A DNA stretch of 64,000 nucleotides from Prostheceraeus crozeri (taxonomy: Eukaryota > Platyhelminthes > Polycladida > Euryleptidae). Location of the stretch: positions 203,717-267,716 of the forward strand of contig CAJQUW010007746.1 of assembly GCA_907163375.1 (NCBI GenBank), given 5' to 3'. The translations under genes were made by a program, and so were the position numbers. This document shows, in pieces, positions 1 to 12,721 of the stretch (its first letter is position 1; every line of letters starts with the position of its first letter). A model generated the notes under the pieces. That model worked only from the letters and a program-made list of their open reading frames with translations. It searched no databases and had not been told where the DNA came from.

Positions 1-2479
1 TCGTTCCCTTAAGAACTCATCCTAGCTGCCGCACTATGAGGTGTACATCATTCTATGAAAGTCCCATTGTCGGCCTCGTTCTCTCTAGAACTCGTGCTGG
101 CTACCGGACTATGAGGTGCACATCATTCTGTGAAAGTCTCATTGTCGGCCTCGTTCCCCCTGCACAAACTCGTGCTGGCTGCCGGACTATGAGGTGTACA
201 TCATTCTGTGAAAGTCTCATTCTCGGCCTCGTTCCATCTGGAACTGGTGCTGGCCGCCTGACGATGAGGTGTACATCATTCTTTGAAAGTCTCATTGTCG
301 GCCTCGTTCCCAGTAGAAACTCGTGCTGGCTGCCTGACTATAAGGTGTATATCATTCTATGAAAGTCTTACTTTCGAGTCCGTTCCCTGCAGAAACTCGT
401 GCTTGCTGCCGGACTATGAGGTGTACATCATTCTGTGAAAGTCTCATTGTCGGCATCGTTCCCTGCACATACTCGTGCTGGCTGCCGGACTATGAGGTGC
501 AGATCATTCTGTGAAAGTCTCATTGTCGGTCTCGTTCCCTCTAGAACTCACGGAGGCTGCGTGCCGGACTATGAGGTGTAGACCATTCTGTGAAAGTCTC
601 ATTGTCGGCCTCGTTATCTGCGCAAACTCGCGCTACCTGCCAGACTATGAGGTGCACATCATTCTTTGAAAGTCTCATTGTTGGTCTCGTTACCTGCACA
701 AACTCGTGCTGGCTGCCTAACTATCTGCTGTTCGTCATTCTGTGAAAGTCTCATTGTCGGCCTCGTTCCCTACAGAAACTCGTGCTGGCTGCCGGACTAT
801 GAGGTGTAGATCATTCTGTGAAAGTCTCATTGTCGGCCTCGTTCTCTGCACGTACTCGTGCTGGCTGCCGGACTATGAGGTGCACATCTCTGTGAAAGTG
901 TCAATGTCGGCCTCGTTGCCTGCAGAAACTCGTGCTGACTGCCTGACTATGAGGTGTACATCATTCTGTGAAAGTCTCATCGTCGGCCTCGTTCCCTGCA
1001 CAAACTCGTGCTGGCTGCCGGACTATGAGGTGCACATCATTCTGTGAAAGTCTCATTGTCGGCCTCGTTCCCTGCACAAACTCGTGCTGGCTGCCGGACT
1101 ATGAGGTGTACATCATTCTGTGAAAGTCTCATTGTCGGCCTCGTTTCCTGCACAAACTCGAGCTGCCTGCCGGACTATGACATGTACATCATTCTGTGAA
1201 AGTCTCATCGTCGGCCTCGTTCCCTGCACAAACTCGTGCTGGCTGCCGCACTATGAGGTGTACATCATTCTCTGAAAATCTCATCGTCGGCCTCGTTCCC
1301 TGCACAAACTCGTGCTGGCTGCCGCACTATGAGGTGTACATCATTCTCTGAAAATCTCATTGTCGGCCTCGTTATCTGCACAAACTCGTGCTGGCTGCCT
1401 GACTATGAGGTATACATCATTCAGTTAAAGTCTCATTCTGGCCTCGTTCCCTGCAGAAACTGGTGCTGGCTGCTTGACTATGACGTATACATCATTCAGT
1501 TAAAGTCTCATTGTCGGCCTCGTTCCCTGCAGAAACTGCTGCTGGCTGCATGCCGGACTATGAGGTGCACATCATTCCGTGAAAGTCTCATTGTCGGCCT
1601 CGTTTCCTGTACAAACTCGTGCTGGTTGCTGGACTATGAGGTGTACATCATTCAGTGAAAGTCTCATTGTCGGCCTCGTTCCCTGCACAAACTCGTGCTG
1701 GCTGCCGCACTCCGAGGTGTACATCATTCAGTTAAAGTCTCATTGTCGGCCTCGTTCCCTGCAGAAACTGCTGCTGGCTGCATGCCGGACTATGAGGTGC
1801 ACATCATTCCGTGAAAGTCTCATTGTCGGCCTCGTTTCCTGCACAAACTCGAGCTGCCTGCCGGACTATGACATGTACATCATTCAGTTAAAGTCTCATT
1901 TCCAGCCTTGTTCCCTGCAGAAACTGGTGCTGGCTGCATGCCGGACTATGAGGTGCAGATCATTCAGTGAAAGTCTCATTGTCGGCCTCGTTACCTGCAG
2001 AAACTGGTGCTGACTACTGGACCATGAAGTGCACATCATTCTGTGAAAGTCTCATTGTCGGCCTCGTTTCCTGCAGATACTCATGCTGGCTGCTTGACTA
2101 TGAGGTGTACATCATTCTCTGAAAATCTCATTGTCGGCCTCGTTCCCTGCACAAACTCGTGCTGGCTGCCGGACTATGAGGTGTACATCATTCTGTGAAA
2201 ATCTCATTGTCGGCCTCGTTCCCTGCAGAAACTCGTGCTGGCTGCCGGACTATGAGGTGTACATCATTCTGTGAAAATCTCATTGTCGGCCTCGTTATCT
2301 GCACAAACTCGTGCTGGCTGCCGCACTATGAGGTGTACATCATTCTCTGAAAATCTCATTGTCGGCCTCGTTCCCTGCAGAAACTCGTGCTGGCTGCCGG
2401 ACTATGAGGTGTACATCATTCTCTGAAATTCTCATTGTCGGAATCGTTCGCTGCAGAAACTCGTACTGGCTGCCGGACT
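1..2479. repeat. ~76-bp tandem satellite array (about 32 units)
   Basis: A unit of about 76 bp repeats head to tail from the window edge to about 2,479. It carries the recognisable blocks GTGTACATCATTCTGTGAAA, GTCTCATTGTCGGCCTCG and ACTCGTGCTGGCTGCCGGAC. Units vary from about 74 to 82 bp; several carry a short extra block before the CCGGAC part, and some share CAGTTAAAG in place of CTGTGAAAG, so sub-families are intermixed. The array is cut by the left edge of the window. Short open frames run through it only because some neighbouring units happen to be multiples of three. No promoter or coding function is visible. Confidence 0.95.
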
Positions 2480-3669
2480 TTGAATCAGGTCTCTTAGGGT
2501 GTAGAAATTCCAATCAAAATAATTCCACGACCAGATGAAAAAGATTTTGTTCATATCCTCGACAGCAGTAATTGATGATTTTGAGATCCCTATAGCTGCT
2601 ATGAGAGTCTAAAATAGTAGTAATTATGGCTCTGTGTAGTTCTATTTCCGATAGGGATGCATAGGTATGAAGTAATGGACAATGACAGGTTCTGCTGAAC
2701 GTAATAAATCAATATCATTAAAATGAGCTACTTGAGACAGAAAACAACGCAAACCCCCGTCTTAGTAGAACTGAAGGACACTCAAGGGATTAGTTATATC
2801 GATCTACAACACTGAAACATTGTTTTATCAATGATCAGCTTTCCCAATATTTTCATATCGATTTAAGAAGGTAAACGGAGCATTTGTAAAAGGGGTCCGC
2901 TGGGCCTCCCGTCTCAGGTCTCAGAGGAGGTGAAAAGGCTCAGACCTCTGGAGGTTAATATTCTTCGCTAATGATTCTACTACACTTTCGCGTCACACTT
3001 GAATATGTGTGGGCAAAGGGTCTTCTGTGATTTGATCATGACTTCAAATATTTGTATCAATCAATCAACGAATGTCATTCTGTTTACTTTCAAAACATGC
3101 AATGGATCGAATTTCTTAAAAGGCTACTCAAGCTTCTGAAAATTTGCTTAACAAGGAAGATTGAAACAACGAATTGAAAATCACAAAATGAAACAGAATT
3201 TAGTTGGAATACATGTTAGGTCGGACAGGTCGTTGAAAATCAAAGATGTACAAACAGTAAAACAGTATAGCAATTCTGTCTTTTGCTGCTTTTGCAAAAA
3301 GGTACCAGTGCACGACTGCTGTGAGTACGAATATGTGGCACAATATGAAAAAGTGGATGGTCAACATTTTGGCTCTTCAAGAAAAGGGACATGAAAGCTT
3401 CGCGACGCAAAGAGTTTAGACGAGTGACTTTGTTTACACAATCACAATTTTTCTTGCAAATAACTTTACGAGCTCATCTAAAAAGTCTCTCAATTTGAGT
3501 TCTTGCATCACAACTAAAAATACCAGAAAATTGCGTACTGTACAACAAAACACTTTCGATAGTAGCTTTAAAAACCAACCAAAGGTTGACATGTAAAGAG
3601 AATTTGTTATTTTGAAGATGAGGAAATTTGAAATGTGAAATTGACTGAAAGATCTCCTTTTTGTTTCAG
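2480..3669. other. Non-repetitive stretch, probably intron upstream of the terminal exon
   Basis: Single-copy-looking AT-rich DNA between the satellite and the exon at 3,670. One open frame of 77 codons at 3,161-3,394 contains a few Cys and His residues but matches no family I recognise. If the exon at 3,670 belongs to a host gene, this stretch is most simply part of its last intron. Confidence 0.4.
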
Positions 3670-4076
3670 GTGTCAAGTTGAGAATTCGTCAATATTTCTA
3701 CGAGTTCGAAAATGAGAAAAACTTCTCCAACAAAACAGGCCAAGTAGAATATGCAGACGTCTACAATATGAATGTTCGTTACATTGACTTGGTCCCCGGA
3801 ATGAACAACTTCACAGATGTCGTCGACAAATTGCAAGTCATGTTCCCCCAGAACACAATCAAAGTCATCAAACAGGTGCGTAGAAACGTTGACGGGAAGG
3901 AGGTCGTCATGGTGGGAGCATTTTGGACAGGGCACTTCAGTGACGCCGACGGAAAAATCGTTCCTGAGTTGATACCAGGATATTCTGATCTCAAAACATT
4001 CCGTGAAGGTGGTGATCAGATCTTGATAGCCGGTGGAGGAATGAGAACTGTCATTCTACTAAAGTTTAAGCCTTGA
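3670..4076 (+). CDS. Terminal coding exon of an unrecognised host protein
   Basis: An open frame of about 135 codons opens directly after a polypyrimidine tract and AG (TTTTTGTTTCAG, ending at 3,669) and closes with TGA at 4,074-4,076. The exon begins within a codon, with one base supplied by the preceding exon, and reads on as VKLRIRQYFYEFENE. The product is mixed alpha/beta in character, rich in V, D and G, with the segments VMVGAFWTGHFSDADGK and ILIAGGGMRTVILLKFKP near the C-terminus. There is no membrane segment. No start codon of good context lies in the exon, so the 5' exons must lie upstream, possibly beyond the satellite. I do not recognise the family. The long open frame, acceptor and downstream polyadenylation signal make a real exon likely. 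Confidence 0.65.
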
Positions 4077-4478
4077 TTTCATCTTCATGACGAAAACCAC
4101 ATTCTCCATGACATTATTCCACCAAAATCTAGTAGATCTCATCGATTTTTGCAGCCTTTCTCTTCAACGACTAGGTGTTTGAACTCTTTCATCCCGTTCA
4201 CTACAACTCCTATGAATGAAAACCGCACACAACTTTTGTTTCTTTGCGCCTTTTGTCACAATTGATGCCTAACTTACTCTACAATGTGATTATCAGTATT
4301 TTGAAATATACAATGAGAACATTTCCATCCAGCATCGGTGTCAGGTTTCCCTACAAAACAGTCCAAACTTTGCCATTGATTTAATTTTTGCTGAATATGT
4401 AAACATTAAAATTATAATTCAATTCTAAGTTTCAAATATTTGTTGCTCTTTCTCGAAGTCAATATTCTTTTCTTCGGG

Positions 4479-4484
4479 AATAAA
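4479..4484 (+). terminator. Polyadenylation signal AATAAA
   Basis: AATAAA about 400 bases after the stop of the exon at 3,670-4,076, on the same strand. It is the first canonical signal after that gene and fits an ordinary 3' UTR length. Confidence 0.45.
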
Positions 4485-4997
4485 TTTATCATCACAATGA
4501 CAATGAAAAAATGATATAAGCACACGGGAGGTGATTTATTAATGACATCTTTGAATGGAATTTGAGCATTCTCTTTTTAAAGTTGACAACCCATACTTGT
4601 ACAGGGTGTGGCATAAAGATGTGACTAAATTTTGTGGTGTAATTTTCCAATTATCCAACAGAAATTTAGAAATATGATCTCATTTTGAAGCCAATACACT
4701 TCTTTATTACCATAATCAACATTGAAATAATTGTATTTGAGGATGAAAGTATAATATACATGCAAGGCAAAAGAACTCGAAAACCAAGAAACTTCATGCA
4801 GATGAAGAAACAACGACTAAATCATAAGTATACGACAAAAATGTCCATATTTTCAAAATTTGTGACATATCATAAACTTTGAAACTTTTGATAATATGAA
4901 AATTTCTACATTAAAGATTCAGCTCTTTGCAGAGATTGCATTCCTGGGGTCCAAGAAGAATGTATTTGATCAATTTATAGAGGGTCAATTTTTTGCA
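4485..4997. other. Host flank left of the Polinton, no gene seen
   Basis: AT-rich sequence without a convincing open frame. It runs up to the target duplication of the large insertion that begins at 5,004. Confidence 0.6.
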
Positions 4998-5003
4998 GAT
5001 TAT
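4998..5003. repeat. Left 6-bp target site duplication GATTAT
   Basis: GATTAT directly precedes AGTAGTAATCCC, the outer end of the Polinton. The identical GATTAT follows the other end at 33,383-33,388. Six-base duplications are the rule for Polintons. Confidence 0.9.
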
Positions 5004-6233
5004 AGTAGTAATCCCGTGGCAGACGGAAGTCCAGTGCGGCGCAGCGATGAGTCATCGCTGCTGAGTCATCATGCTGACTCAGCCCCTCCCCCTCTGGAAG
5101 GAAGGAAGAGAGTTTGCCAAGGATGTGATGGAATGATGGATCCGAGAGGAGGAAACTGTTCCCTACCCCCCCTCTGGAAGAAAGGAAGGAGTTTTCCAGC
5201 AAGGGGTGGAATCTCGGAAGGGAGAAGGGTAGGAATGCGGGAAGGATAGAGTGAGGAAAGGGTGGGTTTTGGTGATTTTTGGGATGAGAAAGGCTGGAAT
5301 TTGGCATGAAGGAGTGTTCGGATTGGCAATTGGAGGTCAGATTCGGAATCTACGTGAAATGTTGGGAAGAAAGGCAGGAGTGATGAGGCCAGGAGTGGGA
5401 CGGCAGAGTTGGAAAAAGGCGGGTTTTGGTGGTTTTGGGATGAGAAAAATCGTTTTTCGTCATGAAGGAGGCCTCGGATAGAAAAACGGAGGCCAGATTC
5501 GGAATCTACGGAGAGAAAAAAATTTGAGGACGTCCCCCCCTCCTGTCAGACTTCCAACTTTGGTTCTAGAGATGGTAGAAAGTGGTGTGGTAGCTCATTT
5601 GAAAGCTAACAGTGAGAAACATGCAGTGGAAAGCTCAGTTTGGTCCTATTTTCCTGGGTTGAGAGAGAAAAATGTCAGGAAAACGTCAGAGTGAGAAAAG
5701 TCAGGTTTTGGATGTTTTGGGATGAGAAAAGTCGTTTTTCGACATGAAGGAGTGCTCGGATGGGAAAACGGAGGGCAAATTCGGACGTTTTGGTCAATTT
5801 TCGGTCTAGGAACTTCTTTCCAACTCAATCGGAGAGAAAAAGTTCTGACCCCCCCCCTCTGGAACGAGACTTCCAACTGTGGTTCTAGAGATCGTAAAAA
5901 GTCGTGCAATAGCTCATTTGAAAGCTAAGAGTGAGAAAAATGCAGTGGAAAGCTCAGTTTGGCCGTATTTTCCTGGGTTTAGAGAGAAAAATGGCAGGAA
6001 GACGTCAGAGTTGGAAAAAGTCAGGTTTTGGATGTTTTGGGATGAGAAAAGTCGTTTTTTGACATGAAGGAGTGCTAGGATGGGAAAACGGAAAATTCGG
6101 ACGTTTTGGTCAATTTTGGGTCTAGGAACTTCCAACTTTGAGATTCTAGAGATCGTAGAAAGTCGTGCAATAGCTCATTTTAAAGCTAGGAGTGAGAAAA
6201 ATGCAGTGGAAAGCTCAGTTTGGTCCTATTTTC

Positions 6234-7248
6234 CATAGAAGTAGATAATAGTAAACTAGAATGGAAGTTTGATATCTTGCCTTTGTACAATGATGAAACA
6301 TGGAAAATCTATGGTTTGTAGATCTGCTTCGATCTAATGCATTACATCATAGTCAGCCTATTTGCCAAGTTGGTTGTGGAAGTTGTTGACAGCTAATTGC
6401 AGGATTTTCATGAAGAGAATTTTAAGTGAGATGGACGCATTGTTTTATGTGAAATAGCCTACTATTCCTATGGATTAATTAATATACTGTGTCTATTTGT
6501 AGCAGTCATTGACAACTATTTTCCAATTTTTCAATGCCGGAATGCGAATCAAAAATTGGTTCAGAGTCATATCGAAAGTAGTCGGTGCACGGGTTGTAAG
6601 AACATTTCAAGAATTCAAAGATAAAAAATTCTAATTTTTGGATAATTTCTCCTTCTGGCGGTCAAGGAACCTACCACTTTTCTGGAATGAACACATCGAA
6701 AGCTTCTTTAGCTATAGTCATTTATCAGACAAATGAAATATCGCTGGAACTTTTCAATTAATCACTAAATGACATATGTAATATAATGTAATGATATTTT
6801 AAATGCTCATATTCAAAAGCATGCAAAGATTTTGAAAATTGTTCAAATATATTGAACAGGTTGATCCTTCAAAGCAAAATGAATACTACAAGATTTCTTG
6901 GCGTCTGATTTCAAGCTGGAGCAATGCATCCTCTGTAAACCGACATTACAAGTTGCATAAGTGTCTGATTATACTCTTGATTGATTATAGAAGCGATATT
7001 TCAAAATGCTGCACTGCAAAATCCTGTCGCTGCACTATTTTGTAAATTCACTATTGCTTTTGTGTACATGATCTTTGGACAAGGGGCAACAATCCAGATC
7101 ACAAATTGACTTGATAATTAAAAATGGCAACCCGAAAACAATAAAACCAGCTCACAAAATTTGCTTTTTGCCCCAACTAAGTTCCCCGGGGTGTGATTTT
7201 CATGCAATTTCCATTCTAGGACTTTCTATGGTATTGTTAATTTCTATG
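6234..7248. mobile_element. hAT-like MITE, copy 1, with 8-bp target duplication
   Basis: Ends are imperfect inverted repeats: CATAGAAGTAGATAATAG at the left and the reverse complement of CATAGAAATTAACAATAC at the right, followed on both sides by CTAGAATGGAA. It is flanked by CTATTTTC at 6,226-6,233 and 7,249-7,256. TIR copies without the insertion read CCTATTTTCCTGGGTTT straight through, so the insertion point is exact. Eight-base duplications and CA ends suit the hAT superfamily. The 68-codon and 63-codon frames inside match nothing known. The element is non-autonomous. Confidence 0.85.
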
Positions 7249-8167
7249 CTATTTTCCTGGGTTTAGAGAGAAAAATGGCAAGAAAACGTCAGAGTGAGAA
7301 AAGGCAGGTTTTGATGGTTTTGGGATGAGAAAAATCGTTTTTCGTCATGAAGGAGGCCTCGGATAGAAAAACGGAGGCCAGATTCGGAATCTACGTGAAA
7401 TTTTGGGTTATGAAAAGATGTTTCCATCGAAATCGGAGAGAAAAAAATTTGAGGACGTCCCCCCCCTCCTGTCAGACTTCCAACTTTGGTTCTAGAGATG
7501 GTAGAAAGTGGTGTGGTAGCTCATTTGAAAGCTAACAGTGAGAAACATGCAGTGGAAAGCTCAGTTTGGTCCTATTTTCCTGGGTTGAGAGAGAAAAATG
7601 TCAGGAAAACGTCAGAGTGAGAAAAGTCAGGTTTTGGATGTTTTGGGATGAGAAAAGTCGTTTTTCGACATGAAGGAGTGCTCGGATGGGAAAACGGAGG
7701 GCAAATTCGGACGTTTTGGTCAATTTTCGGTCTAGGAACTTCTTTCCAACTCAATCGGAGAGAAAAAGTTCTGACCCCCCCCCCCCCTCTGGAACGAGAC
7801 TTCCAACTGTGGTTCTAGAGATGGTAGAAAGTGGTGTGGTAGCTCATTTGAAAGCTAACAGTGAGAAACATGCAGTGGAAAGCTCAGTTTGGCCGTATTT
7901 TCCTGGGTTTAGAGAGAAAAATGGCAGGAAGACGTCAGAGTTGGAAAAAGTCAGGTTTTGGATGTTTTGGGATGAGAAAAGTCGTTTTTTGACATGAAGG
8001 AGTGCTACGATTGGAAAACGGAGGGCAAATTCGGACGTTTTGGTCAATTTTGGGTCTAGGAACTTCCAACTTTGAGATTCTAGAGATCGTAGAAAGTCGT
8101 GCAATAGCTCATTTTAAAGCTAGGAGTGAGAAAAATGCAGTGGAAAGCTCAGTTTGGTCCTATTTTC

Positions 8168-9182
8168 CATAGAAGTAGATAATAGTAAACTAGAATGGAA
8201 GTTTGATATCTTGCCTTTGTACAATGATGACACATGGAAAATCTATGGCTTGTAGATCTGCTTCGATCTAATGCATTACATCATAGTCAGCCTATTTGCC
8301 AAGTTGGTTGTGGAAGTTGTTGACAGCTAATTGCAGGATTTTCATGAAGAGAATTTTAAGTGAGATGGACGCATTGTTTTATGTGAAATAGCCTACTATT
8401 CCATGGATTAATTAATATACTGTGTCTATTTGTAGCAGTCATTGACAACTATTTTCCAATTTTTCAATGCCGGAATGCGAATCAAAAATTGGTTCAGAGT
8501 CATATCGAAAGTAGTCGGTGCACGGGTTGTAAGAACATTTCAAGAATTCAAAGATAAAAAATTCTAATTTTTGGATAATTTCTCCTTCTGACGGTCAAGG
8601 AACCTAGCACTTTTCTGGAATAAACACATTGAAAGCTTCTTTAGCTATAGTCATTTCTCAGATAAATGAAATATCGCTGGAACTCTTCAATTAATCACTA
8701 AATGACATATGTAATATAATGTGATAATATTTTGGATGCTCATATTCAAAAGCATGCAAAGATTTTGAAAATTGTTCAAATATATTGAACAGGTTGATCC
8801 TTCAAAGCAAAATGAATACTACAAGATTTCTTGGCGTCTGATTTCAAGCTGGAGCAATGCATCCTCTGTAAACCGACATTACAAGTTGCATAAGTGTCTG
8901 ATTATACTCTTGATTGATTATAGAAGCGATATTTCAAAATGCTGCACTGCAAAATCCTGTCGCTGCACTATTTTGTAAATTCACTATTGCTTTTGTGTAC
9001 ATGATCTTTGGACAAGGGGCAACAATCCAGATCACAAATTGACTTGATAATTAAAAATGGCAACCCGGAAAACAATAAAACCAGCTCACAAAATTTGCTT
9101 TTTGCCCCAACTAAGTTCCCCGGGGTGTGATTTTCATGCAATTTCCATTCTAGGACTTTCTATGGTATTGTTAATTTCTATG
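8168..9182. mobile_element. hAT-like MITE, copy 2
   Basis: Near-identical to the copy at 6,234, with the same CTATTTTC flanks. It was multiplied together with the surrounding TIR sequence, not inserted separately, because the junctions are the same in every unit. Confidence 0.85.
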
Positions 9183-9779
9183 CTATTTTCCTGGGTTTAG
9201 AGAGAAAAATGGCAAGAAAACGTCAGAGTGAGAAAAGGCAGGTTTTGATGGTTTTGGGATGAGAAAAATCGTTTTTTCGTCATGAAGGAGGCCTCGGATA
9301 GAAAAACGGAGGCCAGATTCGGAATCTACGTGAAATTTTGGGTTATGAAAAGATGTTTCCATCGAAATCGGAGAGAAAAAAATTTGAGGACGTCCCCCCC
9401 CTCCTGTCAGACTTCCAACTTTGGTTCTAGAGATGGTAGAAAGTGGTGTGGTAGCTCATTTGAAAGCTAACAGTGAGAAACATGCAGTGGAAAGCTCAGT
9501 TTGGCCGTATTTTCCTGGGTTTAGAGAGAAAAATGGCAGGAAGACGTCAGAGTTGGAAAAAGTCAGGTTTTGGATGTTTTGGGATGAGAAAAGTCGTTTT
9601 TTGACATGAAGGAGTGCTACGATGGGAAAACGGAGGGCAAATTCGGACGTTTTGGTCAATTTTGGGTCTAGGAACTTCCAACTTTGAGATTCTAGAGATC
9701 GTAGAAAGTCGTGCAATAGCTCATTTTAAAGCTAGGAGTGAGAAAAATGCAGTGGAAAGCTCAGTTTGGTCCTATTTTC

Positions 9780-10793
9780 CATAGAAGTAGATAATAGTAA
9801 ACTAGAATGGAAGTTTGATATCTTGCCTTTGTACAATGATGACACATGGAAAATCTATGGCTTGTAGATCTGCTTCGATCTAATGCATTACATCATAGTC
9901 AGCCTATTTGCCAAGTTGGTTGTGGAAGTTGTTGACAGCTAATTGCAGGATTTTCATGAAGAGAATTTTAAGTGAGATGGACGCATTGTTTTATGTGAAA
10001 TAGCCTACTATTCCATGGATTAATTAATATACTGTGTCTATTTGTAGCAGTCATTGACAACTATTTTCCAATTTTTCAATGCCGGAATGCGAATCAAAAA
10101 TTGGTTCAGAGTCATATCGAAAGTAGTCGGTGCACGGGTTGTAAGAACATTTCAAGAATTCAAAGATAAAAAATTCTAATTTTTGGATAATTTCTCCTTC
10201 TGGCGGTCAAGGAACCTACCACTTTTCTGGAATGAACACATCGAAAGCTTCTTTAGCTATAGTCATTTATCAGACAAATGAAGTATCGCTGGAACTTTTC
10301 AATTAATCACTAAATGACATATGTAATATAATGTGATAATATTTTGGATGCTCATATTCAAAAGCATGCAAAGATTTTGAAAATTGTTCAAATATATTGA
10401 ACAGGTTGATCCTTCAAAGCAAAATGAATACTACAAGATTTCTTGGCGTCTGATTTCAAGCTGGAGCAATGCATCCTCTGTAAACCGACATTACAAGTTG
10501 CATAAGTGTCTGATTATACTCTTGATTGATTATAGAAGCGATATTTCAAAATGCTGCACTGCAAAATCCTGTCGCTGCACTATTTTGTAAATTCACTATT
10601 GCTTTTGTGTACATGATCTTTGGACAAGGGGCAACAATCCAGATCACAAATTGACTTGATAATTAAAAATGGCAACCCGAAAACAATAAAACCAGCTCAC
10701 ATAATTTGCTTTTTGCCCCAACTAAGTTCCCCGGGGTGTGATTTTCATGCAATTTCCATTCTAGGACTTTCTATGGTATTGTTAATTTCTATG
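9780..10793. mobile_element. hAT-like MITE, copy 3
   Basis: Same boundaries and flanks as the other copies. It follows the first short (1,612-bp) spacing of the array. Confidence 0.85.
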
Positions 10794-11707
10794 CTATTTT
10801 CCTGGGTTTAGAGAGAAAAATGGCAAGAAAACGTCAGAGTGAGAAAAGGCAGGTTTTGATGGTTTTGGGATGAGAAAAATCGTTTTTCGTCATGAAGGAG
10901 GCCTCGGATAGAAAAACGGAGGCCAGATTCGGAATCTACGTGAAATTTTGGGTTATGAAAAGATGTTTCCATCGAAATCGGAGAGAAAAAAATTTGAGGA
11001 CGTCCCCCCCCCTCCTGTCAGACTTCCAACTTTGGTTCTAGAGATGGTAGAAAGTGGTGTGGTAGCTCATTTGAAAGCTAACAGTGAGAAACATGCAGTG
11101 GAAAGCTCAGTTTGGTCCTATTTTCCTGGGTTGAGAGAGAAAAATGTCAGGAAAACGTCAGAGTGAGAAAAGTCAGGTTTTGGATGTTTTGGGATGAGAA
11201 AAGTCGTTTTTCGACATGAAGGAGTGCTCGGATGGGAAAACGGAGGGCAAATTCGGACGTTTTGGTCAATTTTGGGTCTAGGAACTTCTTTCCAACTCAA
11301 TCGGAGAGAAAAAGTTCTGACCCCCCCTCTGGAACGAGACTTCCAACTGTGGTTCTAGAGATCGTAAAAAGTCGTGCAATAGCTCATTTGAAAGCTAAGA
11401 GTGAGAAAAATGCAGTGGAAAGCTCAGTTTGGCCGTATTTTCCTGGGTTTAGAGAGAAAAATGGCAGGAAGACGTCAGAGTTGGAAAAAGTCAGGTTTTG
11501 GATGTTTTGGGATGAGAAAAGTCGTTTTTTGACATGAAGGAGTGCTACGATGGGAAAACGGAGGGCAAATTCGGACGTTTTGGTCAATTTTGGGTCTAGG
11601 AACTTCCAACTTTGAGATTCTAGAGATCGTAGAAAGTCGTGCAATAGCTCATTTTAAAGCTAGGAGTGAGAAAAATGCAGTGGAAAGCTCAGTTTGGTCC
11701 TATTTTC

Positions 11708-12721
11708 CATAGAAGTAGATAATAGTAAACTAGAATGGAAGTTTGATATCTTGCCTTTGTACAATGATGACACATGGAAAATCTATGGCTTGTAGATCTG
11801 CTTCGATCTAATGCATTACATCATAGTCAGCCTATTTGCCAAGTTGGTTGTGGAAGTTGTTGACAGCTAATTGCAGGATTTTCATGAAGAGAATTTTAAG
11901 TGAGATGGACGCATTGTTTTATGTGAAATAGCCTACTATTCCATGGATTAATTAATATACTGTGTCTATTTGTAGCAGTCATTGACAACTATTTTCCAAT
12001 TTTTCAATGCCGGAATGCGAATCAAAAATTGGTTCAGAGTCATATCGAAAGTAGTCGGTGCACGGGTTGTAAGAACATTTCAAGAATTCAAAGATAAAAA
12101 ATTCTAATTTTTGGATAATTTCTCCTTCTGGCGGTCAAGGAACCTACCACTTTTCTGGAATGAACACATCGAAAGCTTCTTTAGCTATAGTCATTTATCA
12201 GACAAATGAAGTATCGCTGGAACTTTTCAATTAATCACTAAATGACATATATAATATAATGTGATAATATTTTGGATGCTCATATTCAAAAGCATGCAAA
12301 GATTTTGAAAATTGTTCAAATATATTGAACAGGTTGATCCTTCAAAGCAAAATGAATACTACAAGATTTCTTGGCGTCTGATTTCAAGCTGGAGCAATGC
12401 ATCCTCTGTAAACCGACATTACAAGTTGCATAAGTGTCTGATTATACTCTTGATTGATTATAGAAGCGATATTTCAAAATGCTGCACTGCAAAATCCTGT
12501 CGCTGCACTATTTTGTAAATTCACTATTGCTTTTGTGTACATGATCTTTGGACAAGGGGCAACAATCCAGATCACAAATTGACTTGATAATTAAAAATGG
12601 CAACCCGAAAACAATAAAACCAGCTCACATAATTTGCTTTTTGCCCCAACTAAGTTCCCCGGGGTGTGATTTTCATGCAATTTCCATTCTAGGACTTTCT
12701 ATGGTATTGTTAATTTCTATG
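11708..12721. mobile_element. hAT-like MITE, copy 4
   Basis: Same boundaries and flanks as the other copies. It shares small variants with copies 3 and 6, for example CTCACATAATTTGC where copies 1, 2 and 5 have CTCACAAAATTTGC. Confidence 0.85.

Noticed and set aside
36-2013. Open frames of 100-144 codons in the first 2 kb with a repeating MRCTSFCESLIVGLV theme
   Set aside because: They are readings of the 76-bp satellite; the unit is not a stable multiple of three and frames change with unit length. No gene signals.
1-2479. CRISPR-like regular array
   Set aside because: The whole unit repeats, there are no unique spacers, and the DNA is eukaryotic.
4896-5482. Frames of 76-117 codons across the outer Polinton TIR
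   Set aside because: Purine-rich terminal-repeat sequence open on both strands; no conservation of a protein between the two TIRs.
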